This document shows, piece after piece, positions 7,269-16,938 of a stretch of 61,144 nt of DNA. The notes beneath the pieces are model-generated. The model was not told where the DNA came from and ran no database searches. It saw only the letters and a list, made by a program, of their open reading frames with translations. The position numbers were made by a program, and so were the translations under genes. Origin of the DNA: Paenibacillus terrigena DSM 21567 (GTDB lineage: Bacteria; Bacillota; Bacilli; Paenibacillales; Paenibacillaceae); the NCBI RefSeq assembly GCF_000374845.1, contig NZ_KB895432.1, forward strand, positions 1 to 61,144, in the 5' to 3' direction. How positions within the stretch are numbered: the stretch's first letter is position 1; each line of letters opens with the position of its first letter.

Positions 7269-8153
7269 CTATTCCTTCACGCTTCCCATTACCAGGCCGG
7301 TCATGAAATATTTTTGCAAAAACGGATAGACGACCATGATCGGCAATGCGCCTATAAAGATTTGCGCCGCACGTGTAGTCCGATCCGAGATCTCCGACAA
7401 GGTTTTAACATCCTCTGCACGCATGTTGGCGAAATCCTGTTGAATGATAGCAGTCTGCAAATAAGTGGCGAGCGGGTAATGACTTGGTGAATTCACGAGC
7501 ATGAGGCCATCGAACCAGGAATTCCAGTGCCCGACGATTGTGAACAGCGTGACCGTCGCAATAGCAGGCATGGACAGCGGGAGATATATTTTCCACAGCG
7601 TTATCCAATGACTTCCTCCATCAATGAAGCTCGATTCCTCCAGCTCCTTGGGCAGTCCCCGAAAAAAATTGAGCAGCAGAATGACATTAAACACGGTCAC
7701 CGCCCCCGGAATGACTAGCGCCCAAATCGTATCCATTAAATGCGTATATTTGATCGTCAAGTACCATGGAATTAAACCGCCGCTGAATAAGATGGTAATT
7801 ACAAAATACCAGGCATAAACGGACCTCATCCGGAAATCCTTCACTTCTTTGGAAAGCGCATATCCCAGCGTAACGGTTAAAAACATACTAATACCAGTAC
7901 CCAATATTACCCGCTGAATGGAAATCAGGAATGACCCCAGAAATTCTTTCTTCTTCAAAATAAATTCATATGATTTCAGTGAGAATTCGACCGGCCATAA
8001 CTTGACTAGCCCAGCCGCTGCAGCGCTGCTGGAGCTGAATGAGACAGCGATGACCTGGATGACGGGAAGGATGCAGAGCAGCGAGAGAGCGATCAAAAAT
8101 ATAAGATTGCAAATATTGAATAGGCTCCGCGTTACGGAGGCGCGTTGAATCAT
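7269..8153 (-). CDS. CUT1 ABC transporter permease (LplC/YtcP type)
   Basis: This 294-residue membrane protein has six predicted transmembrane segments, the first being LIFLIALSLLCILPVIQVIA. The cytoplasmic EAA loop reads EESSFIDGGSHWITLWKIYL, which docks on the shared ATPase. The YPFLQKYFMTGLVMGSVKE ending is typical of LplC/YtcP permeases for oligosaccharides. It follows the partner permease by 21 bp and closes the operon. No ATPase gene is present, as usual for CUT1 systems served by an MsmX-like ATPase elsewhere. Confidence 0.9.
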   Translation of the reverse strand: MIQRASVTRSLFNICNLIFLIALSLLCILPVIQVIAVSFSSSSAAAAGLVKLWPVEFSLKSYEFILKKKEFLGSFLISIQRVILGTGISMFLTVTLGYALSKEVKDFRMRSVYAWYFVITILFSGGLIPWYLTIKYTHLMDTIWALVIPGAVTVFNVILLLNFFRGLPKELEESSFIDGGSHWITLWKIYLPLSMPAIATVTLFTIVGHWNSWFDGLMLVNSPSHYPLATYLQTAIIQQDFANMRAEDVKTLSEISDRTTRAAQIFIGALPIMVVYPFLQKYFMTGLVMGSVKE

Positions 8154-8174
8154 TGTGTTAACCCCCTATTCCAG

Positions 8175-9074
8175 TTAAAAAATTCGGTAATTCGCAAACC
8201 GGTACGCCAGCCAATAAGACACCGAGATCAGCAGAAAGGAAACGGACGATTTCAGTAATCCAATAGCGGTTGCCGGACCATATTGGGCATCTGAGACACC
8301 GACGCGGTAAATCAATGTATCCAAAATATCTCCGCTTTCGTAGACTTGAGGACTGTATAAGTTAAACACTTGGTCGAAGCCCGCATTTAACACGTTGCCT
8401 AGGCTGAGCGTGGCCATTAGCACAATGATCGGGATCATCCCCGGCAGCGTAATATAGAGGGTTTGCTTCCAGCGGTTTGCGCCGTCTATGATAGCCGCTT
8501 CATAAAGAGACGGATTAATGCTTGTCAGCGCGGCCAGGAATACGATTGTGTTGAAGCCGAATTCTTTCCACGTATCCGTCAGAACGAGCGTGATGGGAAA
8601 CCAACGGTTATCGCCGAGGAAGTATATAGGTTGGATGCCGAACCATCCGAGAACTTGATTGACGATGCCGTGCTGTAGAGAGAGGACATCGATGAGGATG
8701 CCGGCAAGAATGACCCACGATAGGAAATAAGGAAAATAGATTAAAGTTTGAATGCTGCGCTTCACAACCGTCTTACGGATTTCATTCAACAGCAGAGCGA
8801 TGATGATCGGTACGACATTGCCCATAATAATTTTCATCGTAGCAATGTAAACGGTATTCCAGACAATACGGTATGTGTTCGGCATTTCCAGGACGTATTT
8901 CAGATTGGTAAGCCCTGTCCATTCCGAGCCCATAAACCCTTTGATCGGTTTGAAATCCTGAAATGCAATAATGTTGCCGAACATAGGAATATAGCAATAG
9001 ATCAATACAATAACTAAGCTGGGAAATACCAATATATGCAAAGGTATCTCGCGGCGCCATTTACCCGTTTTCAT
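8175..9074 (-). CDS. CUT1 ABC transporter permease (LplB/YteP type)
   Basis: The 299-residue product opens with a hydrophobic helix (LHILVFPSLVIVLIYCYIPM). It carries the EAA loop EAAIIDGANRWKQTL and ends with YWLAYRFANYRIF, all typical of LplB-type permeases that pair with the LplC-type protein downstream. It sits between the binding protein and the second permease. The substrate is probably a plant-type or other complex oligosaccharide, inferred only from the YesMN-like regulators in the operon. Confidence 0.9.
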   Translation of the reverse strand: MKTGKWRREIPLHILVFPSLVIVLIYCYIPMFGNIIAFQDFKPIKGFMGSEWTGLTNLKYVLEMPNTYRIVWNTVYIATMKIIMGNVVPIIIALLLNEIRKTVVKRSIQTLIYFPYFLSWVILAGILIDVLSLQHGIVNQVLGWFGIQPIYFLGDNRWFPITLVLTDTWKEFGFNTIVFLAALTSINPSLYEAAIIDGANRWKQTLYITLPGMIPIIVLMATLSLGNVLNAGFDQVFNLYSPQVYESGDILDTLIYRVGVSDAQYGPATAIGLLKSSVSFLLISVSYWLAYRFANYRIF

Positions 9075-9160
9075 CTGTCATCCCACCGTCCGGTTGGTTA
9101 ATAAAGATAAGGGAAAGAAGTTGAAAGTCATCTTTTCCCTTTCTTTTTTTGGTCCTTTAA

Positions 9161-10861
9161 TTATTTGGAGGTTGAAGCCCACTCGTTTACTTCTTTCGTA
9201 ATTTGGTCGCCGCCGGATTTTTTCCAGTTATCCACGAATTTGTCGAAATCATCTAACGGCGAGCCAACGATGATCTTCGTGATCATTTCTTTCTCTAAAT
9301 TGAGCAGTGTCGACCATTTGAGTGTCATGGTTTGGGTCTGCACGCTAGTACGATATTCATTTGTATAAAGAAGATCGTTTTCCTTATAGTAATTCAGGAC
9401 GGCGAAGGAGGAATTTTCTGGACCTGCCTGACGTACCGTCGACCAAAACGTTTGATCGCCATTCATGAACGCCTGATAAGCATCGTAGTCCGCCTTTTGC
9501 TCTCCGTTCATTGCCGATGGATCATTGGATGCCACTGCATTCTTCAATGCCTCGTAACGTCCGGGAACATCCTTATTGGGTGGAAAGCCATACACGAACG
9601 GCCACTTGAATGCTTCAAGACGGTCCTTCGTCACACCCCATGTGTTCCAATCGCCTGTTTCTCCGAAAAATTTCTCAAAGTTCATATTAAACATCTTAAC
9701 GATGACTTCGGGATGCTTATAGTTTTTATTCACAACATAGTATGTTCCGATCGGGAAGCCTACGGAAGGACGAGCTGGTTTATCATCGATAGAAGGAATC
9801 GGATACGCTTTCCAATCCATATTCGGATTCAGCTTGCGCGCATCGTCGAATGGATAGTAGGGATTGGAGTTTGCCCCAAACGTAATGCCTAGTTTATTCT
9901 GTCCGAGCAGCTCCGCCTCCTTGGCAGCGTCCTTCGCTCCGAATTCCTTATCGATTAATCCGGATTTGTACAGCTCCTGCAGCTTCGCAAGGGCAGGCTT
10001 CATTTCCGGCTGGATCCCCCCATACATCAACTGACCAGAAGGATCCTTGATCCATGTCCCGTTCGGATTAGCATGATATGCATTGAAGAAACTCTCCAAA
10101 TCGGCAAAACCATCATAAATGTTCTTGTTCGCTGCCAATCCTACAACACCTTTGCCGCCATCACCATTCGGATCCTTGGTAGCGAAGGCTTCCATGATGT
10201 TGAATACATCCTGCATATTTTTGGGGTCAGGCAAGTTTAACTTCTTCATCCAGTCCGAACGAATCCAAAGAACGTTAGCATCTGTAATATTCCCATTAAA
10301 TCCGGGTATCCCCAAAAGCTTTCCATCGATCGTAGCGGAAGTCATAGCCATACCGCCATCCTGCTTGGCCACATCCTTCGTATAAGGGGATGCGTATTTC
10401 TCGAACACCTCAGTAAGGTCAGCTAACTGTCCGTTCTCCGCCAATTGCTTGAACTGCTTAGCATTCACAGCCACAATATCCGGCAGCTCGCCGGAAGCGA
10501 TCATGAGGTTCAACTTTTTGCTAAAGGCACTATCACTTCCGCCGGAGTTGTCTGCAACCCAATCATAGATCAGATTAATGCCAAGCTCGTCCTTGTAAGC
10601 CCTTGTCCAGAGGTTATTGCCGATATCCTCTCCCTGCGGGAATTTATAGCTTCCGTTAATCCCGCGTACCGCATGGACATCAATAGGGGTCTCGTATTTC
10701 CCGAGTGGCCCCGCAGCATCTGCTGTCGTTGGTGTGTTCTTGTCGCCGTCAAGGGACGGACTGCTTGCTGCTTGATTGCCTGAATTGCTGCATGCCGTAA
10801 TTAGCAGGGCGATACTCATGAAGCAAGCCATAGCCGTAGATACAACTTTTCGTCTGTTCAA
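9161..10861 (-). CDS. Extracellular solute-binding lipoprotein of the CUT1 transporter
   Basis: Translation starts at an unusual TTG (10861) 6 bp after GAGGGGAAG. The signal ends in a lipobox LITAC with C24 as the lipidated residue, so the 566-residue protein should be anchored outside the membrane. The long size and motifs such as NGNITDANVLWIRSDWM and DPNGDGGKG are typical of LplA/YtcQ-like binding proteins. It delivers sugar to the two permeases encoded next. The gap to the regulator gene upstream is 108 bp. Confidence 0.9.
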   Translation of the reverse strand: MNRRKVVSTAMACFMSIALLITACSNSGNQAASSPSLDGDKNTPTTADAAGPLGKYETPIDVHAVRGINGSYKFPQGEDIGNNLWTRAYKDELGINLIYDWVADNSGGSDSAFSKKLNLMIASGELPDIVAVNAKQFKQLAENGQLADLTEVFEKYASPYTKDVAKQDGGMAMTSATIDGKLLGIPGFNGNITDANVLWIRSDWMKKLNLPDPKNMQDVFNIMEAFATKDPNGDGGKGVVGLAANKNIYDGFADLESFFNAYHANPNGTWIKDPSGQLMYGGIQPEMKPALAKLQELYKSGLIDKEFGAKDAAKEAELLGQNKLGITFGANSNPYYPFDDARKLNPNMDWKAYPIPSIDDKPARPSVGFPIGTYYVVNKNYKHPEVIVKMFNMNFEKFFGETGDWNTWGVTKDRLEAFKWPFVYGFPPNKDVPGRYEALKNAVASNDPSAMNGEQKADYDAYQAFMNGDQTFWSTVRQAGPENSSFAVLNYYKENDLLYTNEYRTSVQTQTMTLKWSTLLNLEKEMITKIIVGSPLDDFDKFVDNWKKSGGDQITKEVNEWASTSK

Positions 10862-10969
10862 ACCAACTTCCCCCTCATCGTATAGTGTTGTATTACTCCT
10901 TCCTCTGTATTATAGGAGGATGGTTTGTGCGCTATCTACTGACGCATCTATACTTGTTGTAACCAATAT

Positions 10970-12604
10970 TTACTTCTGCAGTTCGCGATATTCCTGCGGT
11001 GTCAGGTTGGTGATCGATTTGAAGAACCGGTAAAAGGATCGTTCGGACAGGAACCCGACACGCTCCGAAATATCGCTCATCCGAATGCCGGGATTTCTAA
11101 GGAGCTCCTTGGACTTCTGCAGCCTGACTTGTTTGATCGTCTCTGTAAGCGACTCCCCTGAATGATGCTTGTATAATCTCGACAAGTACGATGGGTTGAG
11201 CGACACGAAATCGCTTAAACGAGTCAAGGAAAGGTCTCCGTTCAAATACTCGTGTATATATTTCTTGATCTTCGTGATGACGTCGTTCTCGGAGTTCGTA
11301 TGTCCCTCAGATCGATGATTAAAAATCAACTCCGCTAATTCTCGCAAATAATCAAACGCAGAGCTCCATGTCTTATGGGCTTGCAACTTCGTCAGCTTAT
11401 CCAGATCCATCTGTTCGGCTGCCAGGCGGAGGACAGAGCTGTAATTCAGAATGGAGATGTAAATGACGACTAACGTGTAGTACCACTCCGTTCTGGCTTT
11501 CTCGGTCTGCTCATTCTGAGCAGCAAGTAAAGCGGTTATCCCATCAAATGCAGCCAAGTAGGCTTCACGCCGTCCGGCTTCCAAATCATTTTTTAAGTCG
11601 ATCCATAAATGGGTCTGTAAGGGACTTTTTACTGGTTCGAATCGGCCGTGATCCGTACCATAGGCTTGGTCGGTTAATAATAGCTCTTGACCCAAGCCAA
11701 GCCCATATCCGAATAGGCGTTTAATCGTTATAAAGCGGATAGGCAGCTCCTCCCACTCGCAAGGCTTGCTGGCTACTATAATGGAGAGTTTGATCTTGAG
11801 CAATTGCCTGATCGTATGTTGGATTTGCTCCAATGTACCTTGGACGAACCTAAGGATTTGATCCCACGAATCTGCAGAATCTGATTTCGGTTGAATGAAC
11901 CAAACCATGCGGAAGCGTTCGTAATCCGTGAAAGCGACACGAGTCGAAACACCAAGCAATTCTTCTGAAATATTTTGCACAGCATATATGATCAAGGCCC
12001 GGTCGAATGTGCTTAGGCCCTCTCTCCATTCATCTACGCGGCCTACAACTAAAAGAACGGGTTTGGAAGGGTGGAGTGAAATGGACAGCTGAGTAAACTG
12101 ATTGTGAAGGTTGCCGAGCGCATAGGATTCTCCTTGAAGGATATCGCGGAGGTATTCTTTCTGAATATAAGGCAGCGCCCGCTGCAGCAAAAGCGTTGTT
12201 TTCTGAAGTGTGCTATGCATGTCTATCTCTTCGTCCAGCTTCGCGATTGCTTTCTTGACGGATCCGATTATGGTTTCGTCGGTCTCCGTTTTAAGCACAT
12301 AATCGAACGATCCGTTTCGCATCGCTTCGTGGATATAGGTAAATTCGTTATAGCCTGTCAGGAAAATGACTTTGCAACGTGGCCAAAGCTCCATAATTCG
12401 CTGCTGCAGTTGGAGTCCGGTTATTCCAGGCATCTGAATATCGGACAGAACAATGTCAATCTTCGTTTGCTTGAGCCAATCGATCGCCATTAGCACATTG
12501 TAGGCACGATACACCTCCAGCTCCATGTCTGTTTGCTCTTGAAACAGATCGGCCATCCCGTCCACAATCACATCTTCGTCGTCAATGATCAACAATCGAT
12601 ACAT
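10970..12604 (-). CDS. YesN-type response regulator with AraC DNA-binding domain
   Basis: The start is set at 12604 (MYRLLIIDDEDVIV), with GGGAGG 7 bp upstream; the frame is open further up but overlaps the kinase gene. The 544-residue product has a receiver domain with acidic pair D8/D9, phospho-acceptor D55 in LSDIQMPG and a conserved lysine in LKTETD. A long middle region follows. The C-terminal AraC HTH pair runs from IKKYIHEYLNGDLSL to SFYRFFKSITNLTPQEYREL. It is paired with the kinase whose stop overlaps its start by 23 nt, suggesting coupled translation. It probably activates the transporter genes downstream. Confidence 0.92.
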   Translation of the reverse strand: MYRLLIIDDEDVIVDGMADLFQEQTDMELEVYRAYNVLMAIDWLKQTKIDIVLSDIQMPGITGLQLQQRIMELWPRCKVIFLTGYNEFTYIHEAMRNGSFDYVLKTETDETIIGSVKKAIAKLDEEIDMHSTLQKTTLLLQRALPYIQKEYLRDILQGESYALGNLHNQFTQLSISLHPSKPVLLVVGRVDEWREGLSTFDRALIIYAVQNISEELLGVSTRVAFTDYERFRMVWFIQPKSDSADSWDQILRFVQGTLEQIQHTIRQLLKIKLSIIVASKPCEWEELPIRFITIKRLFGYGLGLGQELLLTDQAYGTDHGRFEPVKSPLQTHLWIDLKNDLEAGRREAYLAAFDGITALLAAQNEQTEKARTEWYYTLVVIYISILNYSSVLRLAAEQMDLDKLTKLQAHKTWSSAFDYLRELAELIFNHRSEGHTNSENDVITKIKKYIHEYLNGDLSLTRLSDFVSLNPSYLSRLYKHHSGESLTETIKQVRLQKSKELLRNPGIRMSDISERVGFLSERSFYRFFKSITNLTPQEYRELQK

Positions 12605-14351
12605 TCGGTACCTCCCTAATCGGAATGCATATCTCGGTTCGCAACCCGCCAAGGGAGCTGCGCTTAACAAGGACACCGGCATCGGTGCCGAACTTCAATT
12701 GCAGACGCCGATGCACATTGATTAATCCCGTCGTTTCCATATGTTCTTTATGAGAATTCAGTTTGGCTTCAAGCATACTCAATTGCTCGTCAGTCAACTC
12801 TTCTCCATTGTCCTCAACAGCAATACAAATCAGTTCCATCTTTACTTCAAAAGAAACGCGGATGATTCCGTCCGTAATCTTGTTCTGCAGTCCGTACTGG
12901 TAGGCGTTCTCCAGAATAGGCTGAATGATAAGCCTTGGTACATTCAGAGAAGCATACGTGCTCGGCATATCGACAAAATCGGTCCGCAGTCTCTTGCGGA
13001 AACGGGCCATCTGGATGTCTGCATAGGTACGGGCGTGTAACCACTCCGCTTCTAGCGTTACCTCATCATCCGCATTTCTCGTAATATATTGAAAATAATT
13101 TCCGAGGTGTTCAACAAAGTTAATTGCGTTTTTATTGTCATCCGCCGCTATCATGCGCTTCAGGACAAAAAAGCTGTTATACAAAAAGTGCGGGTTGATT
13201 TGCGACTGCAGCTGCTTCAGCTCCGCGCGCTGGCTATGAATCTTTTGTTCGTACACTTCCTGGATCAACGTATTCAGTCGGCTGATCATAGCATTGAACT
13301 GCCGGTACAGGTAACCGAATTCAAAGGCCGTCTTGTAGGGGATCGAAATGTCCATATTGCCTCTCTCCACGCGGCGAAAAGCGGATACAAGTGAACGCAG
13401 AGGCTTATGGATCATCCGATAAATCCAATAAGAGAAGAAGATGATTACTGCTACTGATAATACGGACAGCACTAACAGCATCACGAAATAATGACTAAGG
13501 GGATCGAGAATTTGTTTCTCCGGCACATACACGAGCAGGGTTGCATCCAGCATCTCGGATGGTTCGTACGTGACGAGGTAGAACCGATTGTCAATCTTGA
13601 TACGTTCGCTTCCCGCTTTATGATCGTTGGATTTGTTCTCCCATAACTTCTTCAAGGTTTGAATAAGCGCAGCTTCTCGGGCTTCTTGGGTAGAAGTGAT
13701 ATGCCAATCTTGCTCTCTCGCAAATAATACGGCCCCCCCTTCCACTGTAGTGGGAATTTGCTTAAGCACGTCTCTCAAGCTTTTCAAAGAAATCTCAACC
13801 TTAATGATCGAAGTCGGCGCCTGCGCTGCGGTTATACCTAAGGGGAATAAGCTGCCCATGAAGAGGCGGTCGTCCAGCATGGTAAAAGGCGACAGCGTTT
13901 TATATTGCACAGAGCGAATCTCGCTTATTTCTTTAGCCGGAATGGCCGCTTCGTCATAGCCGCTCCCATGAATCGTAATTCCCATCGAGGGGATGTACAA
14001 CTTCGAACTTGAAATATACTGGCTAGAATTATTCAAGAGAAAGAGCTTACTCTCCAACCGATTCAACATTTTAAACCGTTCAAAGGTGGGGATATTCGGG
14101 TACAAATTACTTAAAGTGGACAAGTCGCCGTCATTAATGAAATCCCGCATGGATTTGGTCACCCGACTCAATTCGGCTTCATACGAGGATAAGTAGAAAT
14201 GAACCCGGGATTGCATCGAATTCGTAATTTCCTGACGGACGCTTGCCGCACCTGACATGTTAATGTATAGACTTAAGATATACATTGGAATAATCGACAA
14301 TAAAAAGGTTAATACCAGGTTGAGATAAATAGATGATTGCCACAGACGCAT
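12582..14351 (-). CDS. YesM-type sensor histidine kinase
   Basis: The 589-residue product has a first membrane helix at about 8-30, an extracellular sensor region, and a second helix at about 286-312. A HAMP region follows (about 313-360), then a His_kinase domain with phospho-acceptor H388 in QINPHFLYNS. The ATPase domain carries the N box IIQPILENAYQYG and the G box EDNGEE. This is the LytS/YesM type that pairs with YesN regulators. It heads the operon kinase, regulator, binding protein, permease, permease. The likely signal is an extracellular sugar or the liganded binding protein. Confidence 0.92.
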   Translation of the reverse strand: MRLWQSSIYLNLVLTFLLSIIPMYILSLYINMSGAASVRQEITNSMQSRVHFYLSSYEAELSRVTKSMRDFINDGDLSTLSNLYPNIPTFERFKMLNRLESKLFLLNNSSQYISSSKLYIPSMGITIHGSGYDEAAIPAKEISEIRSVQYKTLSPFTMLDDRLFMGSLFPLGITAAQAPTSIIKVEISLKSLRDVLKQIPTTVEGGAVLFAREQDWHITSTQEAREAALIQTLKKLWENKSNDHKAGSERIKIDNRFYLVTYEPSEMLDATLLVYVPEKQILDPLSHYFVMLLVLSVLSVAVIIFFSYWIYRMIHKPLRSLVSAFRRVERGNMDISIPYKTAFEFGYLYRQFNAMISRLNTLIQEVYEQKIHSQRAELKQLQSQINPHFLYNSFFVLKRMIAADDNKNAINFVEHLGNYFQYITRNADDEVTLEAEWLHARTYADIQMARFRKRLRTDFVDMPSTYASLNVPRLIIQPILENAYQYGLQNKITDGIIRVSFEVKMELICIAVEDNGEELTDEQLSMLEAKLNSHKEHMETTGLINVHRRLQLKFGTDAGVLVKRSSLGGLRTEICIPIREVPNVSIVDH

Positions 14352-14385
14352 TTGTTTCCCTACCTCCTAATATCCCATGAAAGAA

Positions 14386-14523
14386 ATAAAGCAACCGACG
14401 GAATCCCGTAAGCTGCCTTATTAACCTATTATAAGTATAATCGACATAATATTCCACTGACTATTTTTGATATCCTCGACCGACACGGACTCCATGCCCG
14501 CTTCTTTCCCGTACCGAAGGTTC
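14386..14523 (+). repeat. Direct repeat A flanking the BSP peptidase gene
   Basis: The stretch beginning AAATAAAGCAACCGACGG and ending TTTCCCGTACCGAAGG is repeated, with scattered mismatches, on the other side of the peptidase gene (15426-15514 and 15639-15684). Its last part encodes, on the minus strand, RYGKEAGMESVSV. This matches the gene remnant at 15608-15763. Confidence 0.75.
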
Positions 14524-14528
14524 TTTCT

Positions 14529-15275
14529 TTACTCTGATTTAATTTTATATTTGATTTTCACATAAGGATTTTTAATATATTCCGCCCACAAATCTTCAAC
14601 CGATTGCCCTGTTATTTCTTTAAAAACATTAATATGGTAAGTATTCTGTTGCATTTGTTTGTTTAATATTTCTACTACTTTATTATTCTTGTTTTGTTCG
14701 ATCCATAAGAGAAAGCGTGCAGTCTCTCCATAACCACTATTATAATTATCAGTTTCTTTGGGTTCTCTAAATTTCCAATCTTCATGGTGAGGTCCGTATA
14801 CATATCTAACATAATCTGCTATTCCTTCTGTAATCCACCCTGTCTCATTGTCATACCTTGGATACGCTTGTACAATGTGTGTTAATTCATGTGTAAATAG
14901 CCCTAAATCCCATGGATGATTAAGGATCCATTTAGAGCTTACAACAATCATTCCATCATCTGCATATGCTACTCCATCGTATGTAGGATCGAATTTTAAA
15001 ATCACTTTTTTGGTTGCAGTTTTTGGGTCAGAATACTTTGTTAATAATTTTGGATAGACATCAAAATATAGTTCAACAAAATCACTAATAATAGGATTGA
15101 TTGCTGGATTATCCACCTCATTAATCACTTCTAAGATATATCCACGTTTTTCATATTGTCCCCCAGATTCAACAACATGAGATTTATTAGCGCTTTCATT
15201 TGCCAAAACACTATGGGTACTTAAAGTACTTAAAAGTATAACTGCACAGACTACACTACTTAACAGCCTTTTCAT
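14529..15275 (-). CDS. Secreted BSP-type (basic secretory protein) metallopeptidase
   Basis: A signal peptide (about 1-26, cleavage after VLA) targets this 248-residue protein outside the cell. The zinc-binding motif is HELTH at residues 129-133, followed by GWITEGIADYVRY at about 146-158, where E150 may be a further metal ligand. This order is typical of plant-type BSP peptidases also found in Bacillota. AGGAGG lies before the ATG. The gene is AT-rich and sits alone between two copies of one sequence, which suggests it arrived as a unit or was captured by a duplication. Confidence 0.85.
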   Translation of the reverse strand: MKRLLSSVVCAVILLSTLSTHSVLANESANKSHVVESGGQYEKRGYILEVINEVDNPAINPIISDFVELYFDVYPKLLTKYSDPKTATKKVILKFDPTYDGVAYADDGMIVVSSKWILNHPWDLGLFTHELTHIVQAYPRYDNETGWITEGIADYVRYVYGPHHEDWKFREPKETDNYNSGYGETARFLLWIEQNKNNKVVEILNKQMQQNTYHINVFKEITGQSVEDLWAEYIKNPYVKIKYKIKSE

Positions 15276-15425
15276 GAAAGATCGATCCTCCTAAATATAT
15301 TCAGATTTGATAGATAGAATATAAGATTCTAGATGACTCTTTTAAAAACTATATCCCTCCTTCCTTTGAATGTTAATTTCTCATGACTCATCGATCACTT
15401 TGTCTTGACAATCCTATCATCCTGT

Positions 15426-15514
15426 AATAAAGCAACCGACAGAATCCCGTAAGCTGCTTTATTAAACCGATTATAAGTCTAACCGACACAATCCTCCACT
15501 GACTATTATTGATA
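15426..15514 (+). repeat. Direct repeat B flanking the BSP peptidase gene
   Basis: ATAAAGCAACCGACAGAATC through CCACTGACTATTATTGATAT matches repeat A over about 85 bp. Homology resumes at 15639-15684. The 125 bp between, absent from copy A, include the stem GGCTGCCGATTCATGCAGCC, which resembles the centre of the bipartite element. The gap 15276-16167 otherwise holds the remnant, half repeat and terminator listed here. Confidence 0.75.
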
Positions 15515-15607
15515 TTATTATGACCAATTGTTACGTGAAACGGCTGCCGATTCATGCAGCCGGCAGCCTGTTTTTACATACTTTATACCGGTGATTCCTT
15601 TTGCTTC

Positions 15608-15763
15608 TTACACGATTGACATTCCAAGCTTCTTATCCCCGAACGATACGGATTCTATGCCCGCTTCTTTCCCGTACCGAACGCTGGAAAGCAATACGTT
15701 TTCCTGTAGGACATGATCGAAACGCTCCAGCTCCGTTATGAAGTAAGAATTTTCTACATCCGG
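15608..15763 (-). pseudogene. C-terminal remnant of an unidentified gene
   Basis: A 51-codon frame without a start codon reads PDVENSYFITELERFDHVLQ and then ENVLLSSVRYGKEAGIESVS, ending KKLGMSIV at a TAA. It looks like real protein, and its RYGKEAG-ESVS part recurs in repeat A on the far side of the peptidase gene. The parent gene family is not recognised. Confidence 0.45.
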
Positions 15764-15907
15764 TTACATCCTAGATCTTTAGTTTCCGTTATTCCAAGCC
15801 AGCAATTGTAGTCTGAAGATTTAGACTGATCTGATAAAAGCAACAGCGGCAAACTAGGGCGGAAAATAAAGTCCTAGACTACCACTGTTATGGCTGCCAA
15901 TATTCAA

Positions 15908-15930
15908 CTATCGTGTCCCGTTAGCTCAAC
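15908..15930 (+). repeat. Solitary right half of the bipartite repeat
   Basis: CTATCGTGTCCCGTTAGCTC occurs here. A TTTCCGTTATTCCAA stretch near 15782 may be the decayed left arm, with an unrelated 110-bp centre. Confidence 0.65.
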
Positions 15931-15959
15931 GGCATCCACGATTTGACGCCAACTTCAAT

Positions 15960-15996
15960 AAAAAAGAGAACAGGCCACCCGTGGCAGTCTGCTCCC
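15960..15996 (-). terminator. Terminator-like hairpin downstream of the efflux operon
   Basis: On the minus strand GAGCAGACTGCCAC pairs imperfectly with GTGGCCTGTTCTC, followed by six T. It lies about 170 bp past the stop of the ABC permease gene. Confidence 0.6.
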
Positions 15997-16167
15997 TAAT
16001 TATCTTGAATGCTCCTTACTTCGATATAAATGAGTAATAGAACACCACTTCACTGCGACGGCCTTGATTTCAACGAGCAAACTGATGAAGCCTGCGCTTT
16101 GACAATGTGGAAGGCCCTTAACTTGATGTTTTTATTGATCACTTTTTCCTTATAATGCATACAAACA

Positions 16168-16938
16168 TTAAGCTGCATTCCGCTTGTATGCGCGCATCGC
16201 AAATAGATATGCGACGATCATTATCCCTAAGCACCACGCTAAAGCGATCCAGATATCATTGCCTACCGGTTGATTTGACAATAGTGCACGGATGGCTTCT
16301 ACGATAGACGTCACCGGCTGGTTCTCGGCAAAAGCGCGAACGGCTCTCGGCATCGACTCGGTCGGTACAAAAGCTGAGCTGATAAACGGCAGGAAGATTA
16401 AAGGATAGGAAAAGGCGCTTGCTCCCTCCACCGTTTTTGCGGACAGTCCGGCAATAGCCGCGATCCAAGTCAAAGCCAGCGTAAACAGTACAAGTATACC
16501 GGCTACGGCAAGCCAAGACAGTACCCCTGCAGACGAGCGAAAACCCATAATGAGCGCTACGAGTATGATGACGACAATAGAAATGACGTTGGATACCACC
16601 GAGGTCAGCACGTGCCCCCACAGCACGGTGGAACGCGCAATCGGCATGGAGTGAAAACGCTCAATGATGCCCCGCTGCTTATCCAAGAACAGTCGGTAAG
16701 CCACATAAGCCACACCGCTGGCAATAGCCATAAGCAGTATTCCAGGCAACAGGTAGTTCACGTAGTTATCCGTACCGGTTTGGATTGCGCCGCCGAACAC
16801 ATAGACGAACAGCAGCATCATTGCAATCGGAGTGATGCAGACCGTGAAGATGGTGTCCATACTGCGGAAAATATGGCGCATGGAACGTCCGAGCATCACG
16901 CTCATGTCGCTGAAAAAATGGTTTTTTGCCGTCTCCAT
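16168..16938 (-). CDS. ABC-2 type efflux permease (DrrB-like)
   Basis: The 256-residue protein has about six membrane segments, including LLPGILLMAIASGVAYVAYR and YPLIFLPFISSAFVPTESM, the hallmark of ABC-2 drug and polyketide exporters. It starts right after the stop of the ATPase gene, so the two are surely cotranscribed and form one exporter. The FVPTESMP-AVRAFAENQPVT stretch is typical of DrrB/daunorubicin-resistance permeases. The exported compound is unknown. Confidence 0.9.
   Translation of the reverse strand: METAKNHFFSDMSVMLGRSMRHIFRSMDTIFTVCITPIAMMLLFVYVFGGAIQTGTDNYVNYLLPGILLMAIASGVAYVAYRLFLDKQRGIIERFHSMPIARSTVLWGHVLTSVVSNVISIVVIILVALIMGFRSSAGVLSWLAVAGILVLFTLALTWIAAIAGLSAKTVEGASAFSYPLIFLPFISSAFVPTESMPRAVRAFAENQPVTSIVEAIRALLSNQPVGNDIWIALAWCLGIMIVAYLFAMRAYKRNAA

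Noticed and set aside
7110-7490. 126-codon plus-strand frame over the end of the permease gene
   Set aside because: It is a shadow of the well-supported permease gene and its terminator on the other strand.
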